A stretch of DNA of 33,048 nt, from positions 1 to 33,048 of the forward strand of contig CAKQHB010000028.1 in NCBI GenBank assembly GCA_934234215.1. The letters are read 5' to 3'. The DNA comes from an uncultured Cuneatibacter sp. (GTDB lineage Bacteria > Bacillota > Clostridia > Lachnospirales > Lachnospiraceae). The notes under the pieces are model-generated. The model saw only the letters and a program-made list of their open reading frames with translations, did no database searches and was not told the DNA's origin. A program made the position numbers and the translations under genes. This document shows, in pieces, positions 1 to 7,696 of the stretch. Positions within the stretch are counted from its first letter, which is position 1. Each line of letters opens with the position of its first letter.

Positions 1-173
1 TGCCAGATAAGGATAAAGCGTGCATACCGATTATTGCAATGACAGCAAATGCATTTGAAGAAGATAAGAGAGATGCTTTTGCAGCTGGAATGAATGGTCA
101 TATCGCGAAGCCGATCCAGGTTGATAAGCTGCTGTCGATATTAGGGGAAAGCATAAGGCAACAAGAAAAATAA
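1..173 (+). CDS. Receiver (REC) domain C-terminus, partial response regulator or hybrid histidine kinase
   Basis: Only the last 56 codons (from base 3) lie in the window; the gene starts upstream. The peptide contains IPIIAMTANAF, then DAFAAGMNGHIAKPI and a short tail ending QQEK. This is the standard end of a CheY-like receiver: the conserved Thr of the beta4 strand (AMTA) and the conserved Lys of the 'KP' turn (AKPI). In these domains Thr and Lys help relay phosphorylation of an Asp located further upstream, not visible here. The AMTANAF form with a short C-terminal helix and no DNA-binding domain is most typical of receivers at the end of hybrid sensor kinases, so that is the favoured reading. 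No clear terminator follows the stop. Confidence 0.85.
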   Translation, partial: PDKDKACIPIIAMTANAFEEDKRDAFAAGMNGHIAKPIQVDKLLSILGESIRQQEK

Positions 174-255
174 CACATGAAAAAGTGTAGGATACATCCA
201 AAACACGATTAGGATGAGATCAATTTGAGACAAACTTGAAACTACGCAAACGATA

Positions 256-279
256 GATAGAAGACGATTTCGTTCTATC
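256..279 (+). promoter_or_regulatory. Small inverted repeat before the esterase gene
   Basis: GATAGAA (256-262) and TTCTATC (273-279) form a 7-bp perfect inverted repeat with a 10-nt loop, just upstream of the AAAGGA ribosome binding site (282-287). It could be an operator or a 5'-UTR hairpin. No convincing -35/-10 pair was found for this gene. Confidence 0.25.
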
Positions 280-293
280 AGAAAGGATACCCT

Positions 294-1847
294 ATGGAAA
301 AACAGTTTACTTACCGGAAATCCTCTATCACCGCCCGCACTGCCCTCGGCATTGTCCGCGGCTATGAATCTGACCACATCTCGATTTTCAAAGGCATCCC
401 CTATGCGAAGGCGGAACGTTTTCACGCGCCGGAGCCGGTGGATGCATGGGAAGGGGAGCTGGACGCAACGAGCTTTGGTTATGCGTGTCCGCTGCTGGAG
501 ATGCCGAAGCCGACGGGAGAGATTTTCGTGCCGCATCGCTATTGGATCATGGATGAGGATTGTCTGAATCTGAATGTGTGGACTCCGGCATGTGATGAGA
601 AGAAACGTCCGGTTCTTGTGTGGCTGCACGGCGGTGGATTTGAAGCAGGTTCCGCCATTGAGCACATTGCCTATGAGGGCGAGAATATGAGCCGCAGAGG
701 GGATGTGGTTGTTGTTTCCATCAATCACCGCTTGAATGTACTCGGCTATTTTGATCTGTCGGCGTTTGGTGAGGAGTATGCCAATTCCGGAAATGCGGGC
801 ATGGACGATATCATTGCGGCATTGAAGTGGGTGCAGGAGAATATCGCAGTTTTCGGCGGTGATCCGACGAATGTGACATTGTTTGGACAGTCTGGCGGCG
901 GAGCGAAGATCACGACATTGCTGCAGATGCCTGCTGCGGATGGCTTGTTTGCAAAGGGAATCAACATGAGCGGTGTGATCCGTAATCTGATGCCGAAGAG
1001 AGGACAGAGCGGAAAAGAGCTGGCGGAAGCAGTCATGAAAGAACTTGGTGTTGGCACGGTGAAGGAGTTGGAGACTGTGCCGTATGCAGCGCTGGCAACA
1101 GCCTATTTGAAAGTGCGTCCGGCATTTCGGGCGCAGGGAAAGTACAGTGGTGGGCTTCCGATTCCCAACGAGTTTTATGTGGGAGATCCCAGTGATGTGG
1201 GATTTCGAAAAGAGAGCGACGGCGTTGCGATGCTGGTGGGCAGTGTGTTCGGGGAATTTTCTACGTTTGTTCCGATGCCATTTGACCGAAATACCATGTC
1301 AAAAAAAGAAGGCGAACAAGCTGTTGTGACGACGATGGGAGAGCAGGCGGCTGCAGAATTGCTGCCATTGTTTGAACAGGCGTATCCGTCTCATAATCCG
1401 GTGGATCTGACGGTTCTGGACTGCATTGTGCGGGAACCGGTACTGGAATACGTGCGGGAGCGCAGCAAGATAAATGCACATACATACTCGTATTTGTTTG
1501 ATCTGGAGCTGCCGTTGGATGGCGGATGGCTGCCGTGGCATTGTGCGGATATTCCATATGTGTTTGCGAATACGGCATTTACCCCGTATACGCAGGAGGC
1601 GGGTGTCACGGAGCGGATCGAATCGGAGGTCTTTGATAGCGTGATAGCATTTGCCGGAAGCGGCAATCCTAATCACGCAGGCATTCCTCAGTGGGAGGCT
1701 TGTACGCCGGAGAAGCTGTACACGCTCATTACATCGAAGCAGACACAGGTGGCATGCAATTATGACGATGACTTGATGCGTGCGATGTTGAAATATCGTC
1801 CTGGCAGACTGCAGGAGCAGAAGAAAGACGCAAAGATTCAGCATTAA
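294..1847 (+). CDS. Type B carboxylesterase (para-nitrobenzyl esterase-like)
   Basis: This 517-residue protein is an alpha/beta-hydrolase of the carboxylesterase type B family, which hydrolyses carboxylic esters. Visible landmarks are the oxyanion-hole motif HGGGF (residues 112-116), the nucleophile elbow GQSGGG with Ser200 in place of the usual GESAG, an acidic triad member in GSVFGEFSTF (Glu321), and the triad His in PWHCADIPYVF (His416). The length fits the family (about 490-550). There is no signal peptide, so it is probably cytoplasmic. The ATG at 294 has an AAAGGA site 6 bases upstream. The gene stands alone, with a terminator at 1873-1910. The substrate cannot be read from sequence. 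Confidence 0.93.
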   Translation: MEKQFTYRKSSITARTALGIVRGYESDHISIFKGIPYAKAERFHAPEPVDAWEGELDATSFGYACPLLEMPKPTGEIFVPHRYWIMDEDCLNLNVWTPACDEKKRPVLVWLHGGGFEAGSAIEHIAYEGENMSRRGDVVVVSINHRLNVLGYFDLSAFGEEYANSGNAGMDDIIAALKWVQENIAVFGGDPTNVTLFGQSGGGAKITTLLQMPAADGLFAKGINMSGVIRNLMPKRGQSGKELAEAVMKELGVGTVKELETVPYAALATAYLKVRPAFRAQGKYSGGLPIPNEFYVGDPSDVGFRKESDGVAMLVGSVFGEFSTFVPMPFDRNTMSKKEGEQAVVTTMGEQAAAELLPLFEQAYPSHNPVDLTVLDCIVREPVLEYVRERSKINAHTYSYLFDLELPLDGGWLPWHCADIPYVFANTAFTPYTQEAGVTERIESEVFDSVIAFAGSGNPNHAGIPQWEACTPEKLYTLITSKQTQVACNYDDDLMRAMLKYRPGRLQEQKKDAKIQH

Positions 1848-1872
1848 GATTTCAAAAATATAGACAGATAAG

Positions 1873-1910
1873 AAGAAATGTCTGGTTTTCAGGCATTTCT
1901 TTTTGTTTGT
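1873..1910 (+). terminator. Rho-independent terminator after the esterase gene
   Basis: AAGAAATGTCTG (1873-1884) pairs with CAGGCATTTCTT (1890-1901) through 12 bp with one wobble, loop GTTTT. A T-rich run follows. Confidence 0.8.
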
Positions 1911-2030
1911 CCGAATTTCAGACACCGCGCGAAAAGTGACCGTAGGAATTCCGGGAAAGATGGTGTATTCTCTGAGCATAGGAACGAGAGAGAAGAAAAC
2001 AGAGTGGTTCCAGAAAGGAAAGTGACGATC

Positions 2031-2621
2031 ATGAAGCAGTTGAAGATGGTACAGCGAACGTACAGTTTGCTGGCGGCATGCCTGATATTGGTTGGATTGA
2101 TCTTGTTGATCTGGCCGGGCATTACGATTAATGTTGTATGCAAAGTCGTCGGAATTTTGCTTTTGCTTTGCGGCATTGTAAAGCTGATTGGATATTTTAC
2201 AAAGGATCTGTATCAGCTGGCATTTCAGTTTGATTTTGCACTTGGCATTGTGAGTATCGTGCTTGGTGTGACGATGCTGACGAGAAGCAGCCGGATGATC
2301 GAGATTGGAGCGGTGTGCATCGGAATTTTTCTATTGGTAGATGCGGCGCTGCGAATCCAGACCGCGATGGATTCCAAACGATTCGGAATTGACCGATGGT
2401 GGATGATCCTTTTGATCGCAATTGTGGTTGGTGTGATTGGGATTTTGTTGTTGGCAGTTCCATTCCAGACGACAGAGCTGATCACGAGACTGATCGGATT
2501 GAATGTTGCTTTTGATGGAATTTTAAATTTGTGGATTGTGCGGAATACAGTTCGTGCAATTCGGGAAAAAGTAGAAGAGGAAGAAGCTTTGACAGATTCC
2601 TCTTATGTAGAAGAAAAATAA
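2031..2621 (+). CDS. HdeD/DUF308-family integral membrane protein
   Basis: This 196-residue protein is almost entirely hydrophobic helices. Roughly six transmembrane segments occur in three pairs, separated by short polar turns, followed by an acidic tail (EKVEEEEALTDSS...). The repeated two-helix layout with a 'LxLxGIxxLIxG'-like helix is typical of the DUF308/HdeD family. HdeD is linked to acid resistance in E. coli, but clostridial members have no assigned role. The start at 2031 was chosen because an AAAGGAAAG ribosome binding site lies just upstream; the open frame reaches back to 1878 without one. Only 27 bases separate it from the oleate hydratase gene, so the two are likely co-transcribed and may both act at the membrane. 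Confidence 0.8.
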   Translation: MKQLKMVQRTYSLLAACLILVGLILLIWPGITINVVCKVVGILLLLCGIVKLIGYFTKDLYQLAFQFDFALGIVSIVLGVTMLTRSSRMIEIGAVCIGIFLLVDAALRIQTAMDSKRFGIDRWWMILLIAIVVGVIGILLLAVPFQTTELITRLIGLNVAFDGILNLWIVRNTVRAIREKVEEEEALTDSSYVEEK

Positions 2622-2648
2622 GACAGCCGAAGAGGCAGAAAGGTGATC

Positions 2649-4634
2649 ATGATGAGTAAGAAGAATTGGAAACTGGGTGCGGTATCTGCATTGGCAGTTG
2701 GTGCTGGCGCATATGCCATGAGTCAGGCAAAGAAGAGAAATGAGCAGAACACTGAAAAGAAGGCGCAGAAGGAAGCTCGTGCCGAAGAATTGAAGAATTA
2801 CCGCAACACTGAGCGCGGCAAGAATGAGAAGAACAGCAAGGGTATTTATTATACCAATGGTAACTATGAAGCATTTGCAAGACCGGAAAAGCCGGAAGGT
2901 GTCGATGAGAAGTCCGCTTATCTGGTAGGTAGCGGTCTGGCATCTCTGGCAGCAGCTTGTTTCCTTGTTCGTGATGGACAGATGCCCGGCAAGAACATCC
3001 ACATTCTCGAAGCTATGGATGTAGCCGGCGGTGCTTGTGACGGTATCAACGATCCGACAAGAGGTTATGTCATGAGAGGTGGTCGTGAGATGGAGAACCA
3101 CTTCGAGTGTTTGTGGGATCTGTTCCACAGTATTCCGTCTCTGGAGACGCCCGGGGCATCCGTATTGGATGAATATTATTGGCTGAACAAGCATGATCCG
3201 AACTACTCTCTGTGCCGTGCAACGGTAAATCGTGGCGAAGACGCTCATACCGATGGTAAGTTCAATCTGAGTCAGAAGGGCTGCATGGAGATCATGAAGC
3301 TGTTCATGACAAAGGATGAAGATCTGTACGATAAGACCATTGAAGATGTATTTGACGACGAAGTATTTCATTCCGACTTCTGGTTATACTGGCGCACAAT
3401 GTTCGCATTTGAGAACTGGCACAGCGCATTGGAGATGAAGCTGTACTTCCAGCGTTTCATTCACCATATCGGTGGTCTGCCGGATTTCAGTGCTCTGAAA
3501 TTCACAAAGTACAATCAGTACGAATCTCTGATCCTGCCGATGAAGAAGTATTTGGAAGATGCAGGCGTTACGTTCCAGTTTGGCTGTGAAGTTACGAATG
3601 TTGAGTTTGAGATCCACGGAGATCGCAAGGTTGCAAGAAGACTGGAATACCGTGAGAACGGCGAGGAGAAGTCTTTGGCATTGACGGAAAATGATCTGGT
3701 ATTTGTCACAAACGGAAGCTGCACCGAGAGCACGATTTATGGTTCTCAGACGCAGGCACCGGTTGGTGATGCAGAAGTTCGTACCAGCGGCGCATGGAGT
3801 CTGTGGAAGAACATCGCAAAGCAGGATCCGGCATTTGGTCATCCGGAAAAGTTCTGTTCCGATACGGAGAAGACGAACTGGGAGTCTGCAACAGTTACAA
3901 CCTCCGATGAGACGATCATCAATGCAATCAAGAAGATTTGTAAGCGTGATCCGAGAACCGGTCGTGTTGTAACCGGTGGTATCGTAAGCTGCAAGGATTC
4001 CAGCTGGCTGTTAAGCTGGACGATCAACCGTCAGGGACAGTTCAAGGAGCAGGATAAGGATGAGGTTTGCGTATGGGTTTACAGCCTGTTCACCGATGTT
4101 CCCGGCGACTTCGTAAAGAAGCCGATGAAGGAGTGCACTGGTGAGGAGATCACCGAAGAGTGGCTGTATCATCTGGGTATTCCCACCGATCAGATCGAAG
4201 ATCTGGCAAAGAACCATGTAAATTGTGTTCCGACCATGATGCCTTATATCACTGCATTCTTCATGCCGAGAAGAAAAGGCGATCGCCCGGATGTTATCCC
4301 GGATGGCTGTGTAAACTTCGCATTCCTGGGTCAGTTCGCTGAGACACCCAGAGATACCATCTTTACAACAGAGTATTCCGTTCGTACCGCAATGGAAGCT
4401 GTTTACGGACTGCTTGGCGTAGACCGTGGTGTTCCGGAAGTGTGGGGCAGTGTTTATGATATCCGTGATCTGTTAGACAGCTCTGTAAAGCTGATGGATG
4501 GCAAGTCTCCTCTGGAGATCGAGCTGCCCGGTCCGCTGAATGCGCTGAAAAAGCCGGTGATCCATTTCATAAAGGGCACCGTGATCGAAGATCTGCTGAA
4601 AGAGCATGGTGTTTTGTTAGATTCGATGCTGTAA
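2649..4634 (+). CDS. ohyA: Oleate hydratase (myosin-cross-reactive antigen family)
   Basis: This 661-residue FAD-dependent fatty acid hydratase adds water across the cis-9 double bond of oleic and related acids, giving 10-hydroxy acids; gut bacteria use such enzymes to detoxify unsaturated fatty acids. The segment YYTNGNYEAFARPEKPEGVD followed by the dinucleotide-binding stretch SAYLVGSGLASLAAACFLVRDG (about residues 68-110) and the RGGREMENHFECLWDLF stretch (143 onward) are family hallmarks. Oddly, about 65 residues precede the normal start of the family. They comprise a hydrophobic segment (residues 10-24, LGAVSALAVGAGAYA) and a Lys/Glu-rich linker (about 28-65), suggesting a membrane anchor. 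The ATG at 2649 was preferred to the GTG at 2643 because it has better spacing from AAAGGTG. Confidence 0.95.
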   Translation: MMSKKNWKLGAVSALAVGAGAYAMSQAKKRNEQNTEKKAQKEARAEELKNYRNTERGKNEKNSKGIYYTNGNYEAFARPEKPEGVDEKSAYLVGSGLASLAAACFLVRDGQMPGKNIHILEAMDVAGGACDGINDPTRGYVMRGGREMENHFECLWDLFHSIPSLETPGASVLDEYYWLNKHDPNYSLCRATVNRGEDAHTDGKFNLSQKGCMEIMKLFMTKDEDLYDKTIEDVFDDEVFHSDFWLYWRTMFAFENWHSALEMKLYFQRFIHHIGGLPDFSALKFTKYNQYESLILPMKKYLEDAGVTFQFGCEVTNVEFEIHGDRKVARRLEYRENGEEKSLALTENDLVFVTNGSCTESTIYGSQTQAPVGDAEVRTSGAWSLWKNIAKQDPAFGHPEKFCSDTEKTNWESATVTTSDETIINAIKKICKRDPRTGRVVTGGIVSCKDSSWLLSWTINRQGQFKEQDKDEVCVWVYSLFTDVPGDFVKKPMKECTGEEITEEWLYHLGIPTDQIEDLAKNHVNCVPTMMPYITAFFMPRRKGDRPDVIPDGCVNFAFLGQFAETPRDTIFTTEYSVRTAMEAVYGLLGVDRGVPEVWGSVYDIRDLLDSSVKLMDGKSPLEIELPGPLNALKKPVIHFIKGTVIEDLLKEHGVLLDSML

Positions 4635-4677
4635 AGAAAAATGCAGAATCCTGCCGGATGGAGAACAAAGGTTTTGC

Positions 4678-4707
4678 TTGAAATCAATTTGCCGGATATG
4701 CTATAAT
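4678..4707 (+). promoter_or_regulatory. Sigma-A promoter for the 4842 gene
   Basis: The -35 TTGAAA (4678-4683) and -10 TATAAT (4702-4707) are 18 bp apart, with a TGC extended -10 immediately upstream of TATAAT. Transcription should start near 4714. Confidence 0.8.
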
Positions 4708-4722
4708 GATGCAGTTTGACGA

Positions 4723-4772
4723 AATCGCTGCCTTCCACGGACAGACGGAAGGCAGCGATTCCGTCTGCTTTT
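4723..4772 (+). promoter_or_regulatory. Leader with two mutually exclusive hairpins
   Basis: Hairpin A pairs AATCGCTGCCTTCC (4723-4736) with GGAAGGCAGCGATT (4747-4760), 14 perfect bp. Hairpin B pairs CAGACGGAA (4742-4750) with TTCCGTCTG (4759-4767), 9 perfect bp followed by CTTTT. They share 4747-4750 and 4759-4760, so both cannot form at once. The structure begins about 10 bases after the predicted transcription start. It could be an attenuator-like switch or a stabilising 5' hairpin; the T-run is short for a terminator. Confidence 0.5.
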
Positions 4773-4841
4773 GAGGAAGATTTATTTTACAAGAGAGCAA
4801 TAGTACGAAATAGCACGACAAAAGAAAGAGGCAGGAGAAGT

Positions 4842-5948
4842 ATGAACAGAAAGAATCTCGACACAGTTTTGAATCGTTATGCAGAAAAGTTCGAGGAATT
4901 GAACAGACCAGATGGACGCGATGAAGGCGCAAAGTGGCGTGCAGTCACCTGTTTTCATGAGCATTGGAACGTAGACCGCGCAGATTTTCGCAGCATGTTT
5001 GAAGCATCGATGCAGGAGGCAGGCAGCCTTTTGGACGGCACGATGCAGCAGGCAATCGCAGGAGTCCGTCAATTGCTGGCGAGAGAGACCGAGGTTGAGA
5101 TGGTGAGGGAATGTTTTCGTTTCCTGCTGTCTGACGACTATGGCAATCTGTCCAGAAGACAGGAGCGCATCAACTTTTTTGTGGAGCAGATGAACGAGCG
5201 TACAAACCGTTTTGTCCGGGAGACGATCCGCTATCCCCAGACGATGAATTATGCACTGTGTTATCTGAGCCTATGGCGGCCGGAGGAGAATTACATGTTC
5301 CAGGCAGGTCCGGCACAGAGCTGGGCAAACTGCGTAGAATACGGTGATGATTTTGGCACCGGCAAGAAGTTCTCTCTGGAAAAGTATTATAAAATGTGCG
5401 ATGAACTGCGGGAAGAGCTGTTAGATCGGGAAGACATTCTGAACATGCATGGAAAGCGCATGGCGCGGGAAGCAAAAGGCTTTGACGATCAGCTGCATCT
5501 GATGGTATTTGAGGTACAGTCCTGCGCAGAGAGCTGTCAGTTCTATGCAGGCATGGGACTTGGCCGTGTGTCCAAGAAAGAGCGGATTCAGCGCGCAGAA
5601 AATTATGCAGCAGTTGCAGAGACCGAGAATCTGATTCGGGAAAAACAGCGGGAACTGAAGGAACTGGAGAGCAAAGACATTCCGTTGCCGGATATTACCG
5701 GACAGGTGGTACATCATAAGACATATGGCGCCGGTACGGTCAAAGTCTGTCAGAATGATATGCTGACCGTTACATTTGGCGATACCGATAAGAAATTTAA
5801 GTATTCCCTGGCGTTCACAAAGGGTCATCTGATCCTTCTGAATGGCGATGCGCTGCCGGATGGTGTGGCACAGATGAAGCAGATGTTAGATCAGAAAGCA
5901 AAGTTAGAAAAAGAAATCAAGCAGCTGAAGGCTTCGATTAAAATGTAA
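4842..5948 (+). CDS. Hypothetical protein with C-terminal small beta-barrel-like motif and coiled coils
   Basis: I do not recognise the family of this 368-residue soluble protein. It is rich in charged residues, without signal peptide or membrane segments. Residues 246-280 and 342-366 look like coiled coils (e.g. LIREKQRELKELESK; QKAKLEKEIKQLK). Between them, residues 287-325 contain GQVVHHKTYGAGTV...LTVTFGDTDKKF. This resembles the 'G-x-V-x-H-x-x-F/Y-G-x-G-x-V' Tudor/SH3-like module seen at the ends of UvrD/PcrA helicases and in other nucleic-acid-associated proteins. That suggests, but does not prove, binding to nucleic acid or RNA polymerase. The ATG at 4842 has GCAGGAG just upstream; the frame is open back to 4716 but lacks a site there. 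It has its own promoter and structured leader. Confidence 0.75.
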   Translation: MNRKNLDTVLNRYAEKFEELNRPDGRDEGAKWRAVTCFHEHWNVDRADFRSMFEASMQEAGSLLDGTMQQAIAGVRQLLARETEVEMVRECFRFLLSDDYGNLSRRQERINFFVEQMNERTNRFVRETIRYPQTMNYALCYLSLWRPEENYMFQAGPAQSWANCVEYGDDFGTGKKFSLEKYYKMCDELREELLDREDILNMHGKRMAREAKGFDDQLHLMVFEVQSCAESCQFYAGMGLGRVSKKERIQRAENYAAVAETENLIREKQRELKELESKDIPLPDITGQVVHHKTYGAGTVKVCQNDMLTVTFGDTDKKFKYSLAFTKGHLILLNGDALPDGVAQMKQMLDQKAKLEKEIKQLKASIKM

Positions 5949-5950
5949 GC

Positions 5951-6464
5951 AGGAGCAAAGTGGATTAGGAGTATCTTGTGATCGAGCCGACAGGCGTGGG
6001 TGGAGCAGGCATCTCCGGAGGAAAAGCAGTGGTTGGAACAGCAGCTGCGGCAGCACAATGCATCTGCACACGTTCAGATGGAGCATTACAGTGGGATGCC
6101 TCAGGGGGAGTGGATTCGATTGCTGGAGACGGACGCATCGGGCAATCGACTGGAAGTGCAGACCGCAGAGGAAAAGGATCTTCCCGATACATTTTCAATG
6201 AAGGATGCCTCTATGCGGAATCCGGAGAGCCTGATTTTAATGCTGGAAGAATTGATCCGCGGAAATTTTGGCGGAATTGTCCGGGCAAAGGGCGTTGTTC
6301 CCATCGAAGGACAGCTGTACCGGTTTGATGTGGCGGACAGTCGCTATGCAATCACCGGAGCAGAGCCGGGGCAGAAATGTCAGGTCGTTTTTATCGGTAA
6401 AGACCTGAAACGGCAGCAGCTCAGACGGTATTTTTTCGAAAAAATAAAAATGAGAAAAAGATAG
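5951..6464 (+). pseudogene. Decayed CobW/COG0523-type GTPase; C-terminal domain intact, GTPase domain largely deleted
   Basis: Two frames carry pieces of one ancestral gene. Around 5969-6000 the frame of base 5978 reads EYLVIEPTGVG, a hallmark strand of CobW-family G3E GTPases, with a TAG stop (5966-5968) directly before it. The frame of base 6000 then reads RQAWVEQASPEE... and runs to 6464, ending in RAKGVVPIEGQLYRFDVADSRY...VVFIGKDLKRQQLRRYF, the CobW C-terminal domain. The P-loop, the middle of the GTPase domain and its metal-binding motif are missing. The simplest reading is an internal deletion plus frameshift in a metallochaperone-type GTPase. A GTG at 6000 could still give a 154-residue stand-alone C-terminal domain. 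The remnant begins a few bases after the preceding stop. Confidence 0.75.
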
Positions 6465-6475
6465 CGCTTTCCGCC

Positions 6476-6504
6476 TTGACTTTTCACGGAAAATCCCGCA
6501 TAAT
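6476..6504 (+). promoter_or_regulatory. Sigma-A promoter of the riboswitch-controlled exchanger
   Basis: TTGACT (6476-6481), a 17-bp spacer and CATAAT (6499-6504). It lies immediately upstream of the yybP-ykoY leader. Confidence 0.8.
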
Positions 6505-6650
6505 GGCGGAAAAGGGAGTAGCTGGCATCGAAAGATGTGTACTTATCCGTCAGTACGATCAACGCCTGAGAGACAAGCGTTTGATCCGGAAAGTAACGAA
6601 ATGGCGAGACTTTTGTTGCACAAAAATTTGCAGCAGGAGTCTCTTTTTTT
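6505..6650 (+). promoter_or_regulatory. yybP-ykoY (Mn2+) riboswitch leader
   Basis: The RNA begins with AAAAGGGAGTAGC; GGGAGTAGC at 6514-6522 is the signature loop of the yybP-ykoY class. It is followed by CGTCAGTACG (6548-6557), a hairpin GATCAACGC/GCGTTTGATC (6557-6586) and the closing strand GGCGAGACTTTTG (6603-6615). That closing strand is also the 5' arm of the terminator at 6606-6650, so ligand binding should favour readthrough. Members of this class are known to sense Mn2+ and usually precede cation exporters, as here. Confidence 0.85.
6606..6650 (+). terminator. Riboswitch expression-platform terminator
   Basis: GAGACTTTTGTTGCA (6606-6620) pairs with TGCAGCAGGAGTCTC (6629-6643) over 15 bp including three wobbles, followed by seven T. 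The 5' arm overlaps the 3' end of the aptamer. Confidence 0.85.
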
Positions 6651-6739
6651 ATGGCGACAAAGCCTGAAAAAACTGCAGCAGCACAGAGAAAAGTCCGCAA
6701 TCCGGTCTGCATCCGGAGTATGCGGGGATGGAGGTTTTT

Positions 6740-7672
6740 ATGCAGATCGTATTATCTGTTTTGATGTTGGTAGTTGGTTTCGTCCTGCTGGTCAAGGGTG
6801 CGGACTGGTTTGTGGATGGTGCGGCAGCGCTGGCTGGAAAGCTGGGTATCCCGCAGCTTGTCATTGGTCTGACGATCGTGGCGATGGGTACGAGTCTTCC
6901 GGAAGCGGCAGTCAGTATCACATCGGCATTACAGGGCAGCACCGGCATCACAGTGGGAAATGTAGTCGGCAGTAATATTATGAATATCCTCGTGATTCTC
7001 GGTATCAGCGCTGTCATCACAAATGTTCGCATTCAGAAGTCTACCTTAAAATATGAGCTGCCGTTTATGCTGCTCATCACAGTGGTATTTCTGGCAATGG
7101 GAATGCTTGGCGGAGAGTTTACCCGTCTGGACGGTGTGATCCTGTTGGGCTTTATGATCGTGTACCTGATCTATCTGCTGAATCTGGCGAAGAAGGGTAC
7201 GGAGGAAGAGGAAGAATTCAAGGACATGCCTATCTGGAAGTGCATCGTTGGCATCGTACTCGGTGCAGTGATGATTGTGGGTGGCAGTAATCTGGTCGTA
7301 GATGGCGCTTCTGATATCGCATCCGCAATGGGCATCAGCGACCGTATCATCGGTCTGACGATCGTTGCGTTTGGTACATCTCTGCCGGAGTTGGTAACAT
7401 CTGTTTCCGCAGCAAAGAAGGGCAATGCCGGAATTGCCATCGGCAATATCGTTGGAAGTAATATTTTCAATATCCTGTTTGTGCTCGGTGTGACGGCACT
7501 TATCTGCCCGGTACCGTTTGCATCTCAGTTCCTGATCGACTCTCTCGTTGCCATCGGTGCGGGACTGCTGCTGTGGTTCGGTACGATGAAGCACAAAGAG
7601 TTGAGACGCCCGGTGGGTATTGTGATGCTTGTTTGTTATGCAGCTTATTTTGTATATTTGTGCATGAAATAA
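6740..7672 (+). CDS. CaCA-family cation exchanger (YrbG/Na+-Ca2+ exchanger type), probably Mn2+-linked
   Basis: This 310-residue membrane protein has about ten helices arranged as two inverted halves. Each half carries a CaCA alpha repeat: GLTIVAMGTSLPEAAVS (about 43-59) with GNVVGSNIMN (73-82), and GLTIVAFGTSLPELVTS (about 205-221) with GNIVGSNIFN further on. The central loop is acidic (EEEEEF). The acidic residues in GTSLPE bind the transported cation in this family. Homologues are usually called Na+/Ca2+ or K+-dependent Na+/Ca2+ exchangers, but the Mn2+ riboswitch upstream argues that this one exports Mn2+ or protects from it. The ATG at 6740 has GGAGG 5 bases upstream (6730-6734); the in-frame ATG at 6728 has none. 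A GH32 gene follows after 24 bases and may share the transcript. Confidence 0.9.
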   Translation: MQIVLSVLMLVVGFVLLVKGADWFVDGAAALAGKLGIPQLVIGLTIVAMGTSLPEAAVSITSALQGSTGITVGNVVGSNIMNILVILGISAVITNVRIQKSTLKYELPFMLLITVVFLAMGMLGGEFTRLDGVILLGFMIVYLIYLLNLAKKGTEEEEEFKDMPIWKCIVGIVLGAVMIVGGSNLVVDGASDIASAMGISDRIIGLTIVAFGTSLPELVTSVSAAKKGNAGIAIGNIVGSNIFNILFVLGVTALICPVPFASQFLIDSLVAIGAGLLLWFGTMKHKELRRPVGIVMLVCYAAYFVYLCMK

Positions 7673-7696
7673 TACAGAAAAGAAGGTGTAAAGATC

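Noticed and set aside
4635..4670. Short GCAG/CTGC palindrome after ohyA as a terminator
   Set aside because: The stem is only 4 bp and no T-run follows.
6651..6770. ATG just after the riboswitch terminator starting a small open frame (MATKPEKTAAAQRK...)
   Set aside because: It has no ribosome site and overlaps the start of the exchanger out of frame; the GGAGG at 6730 clearly serves the ATG at 6740.
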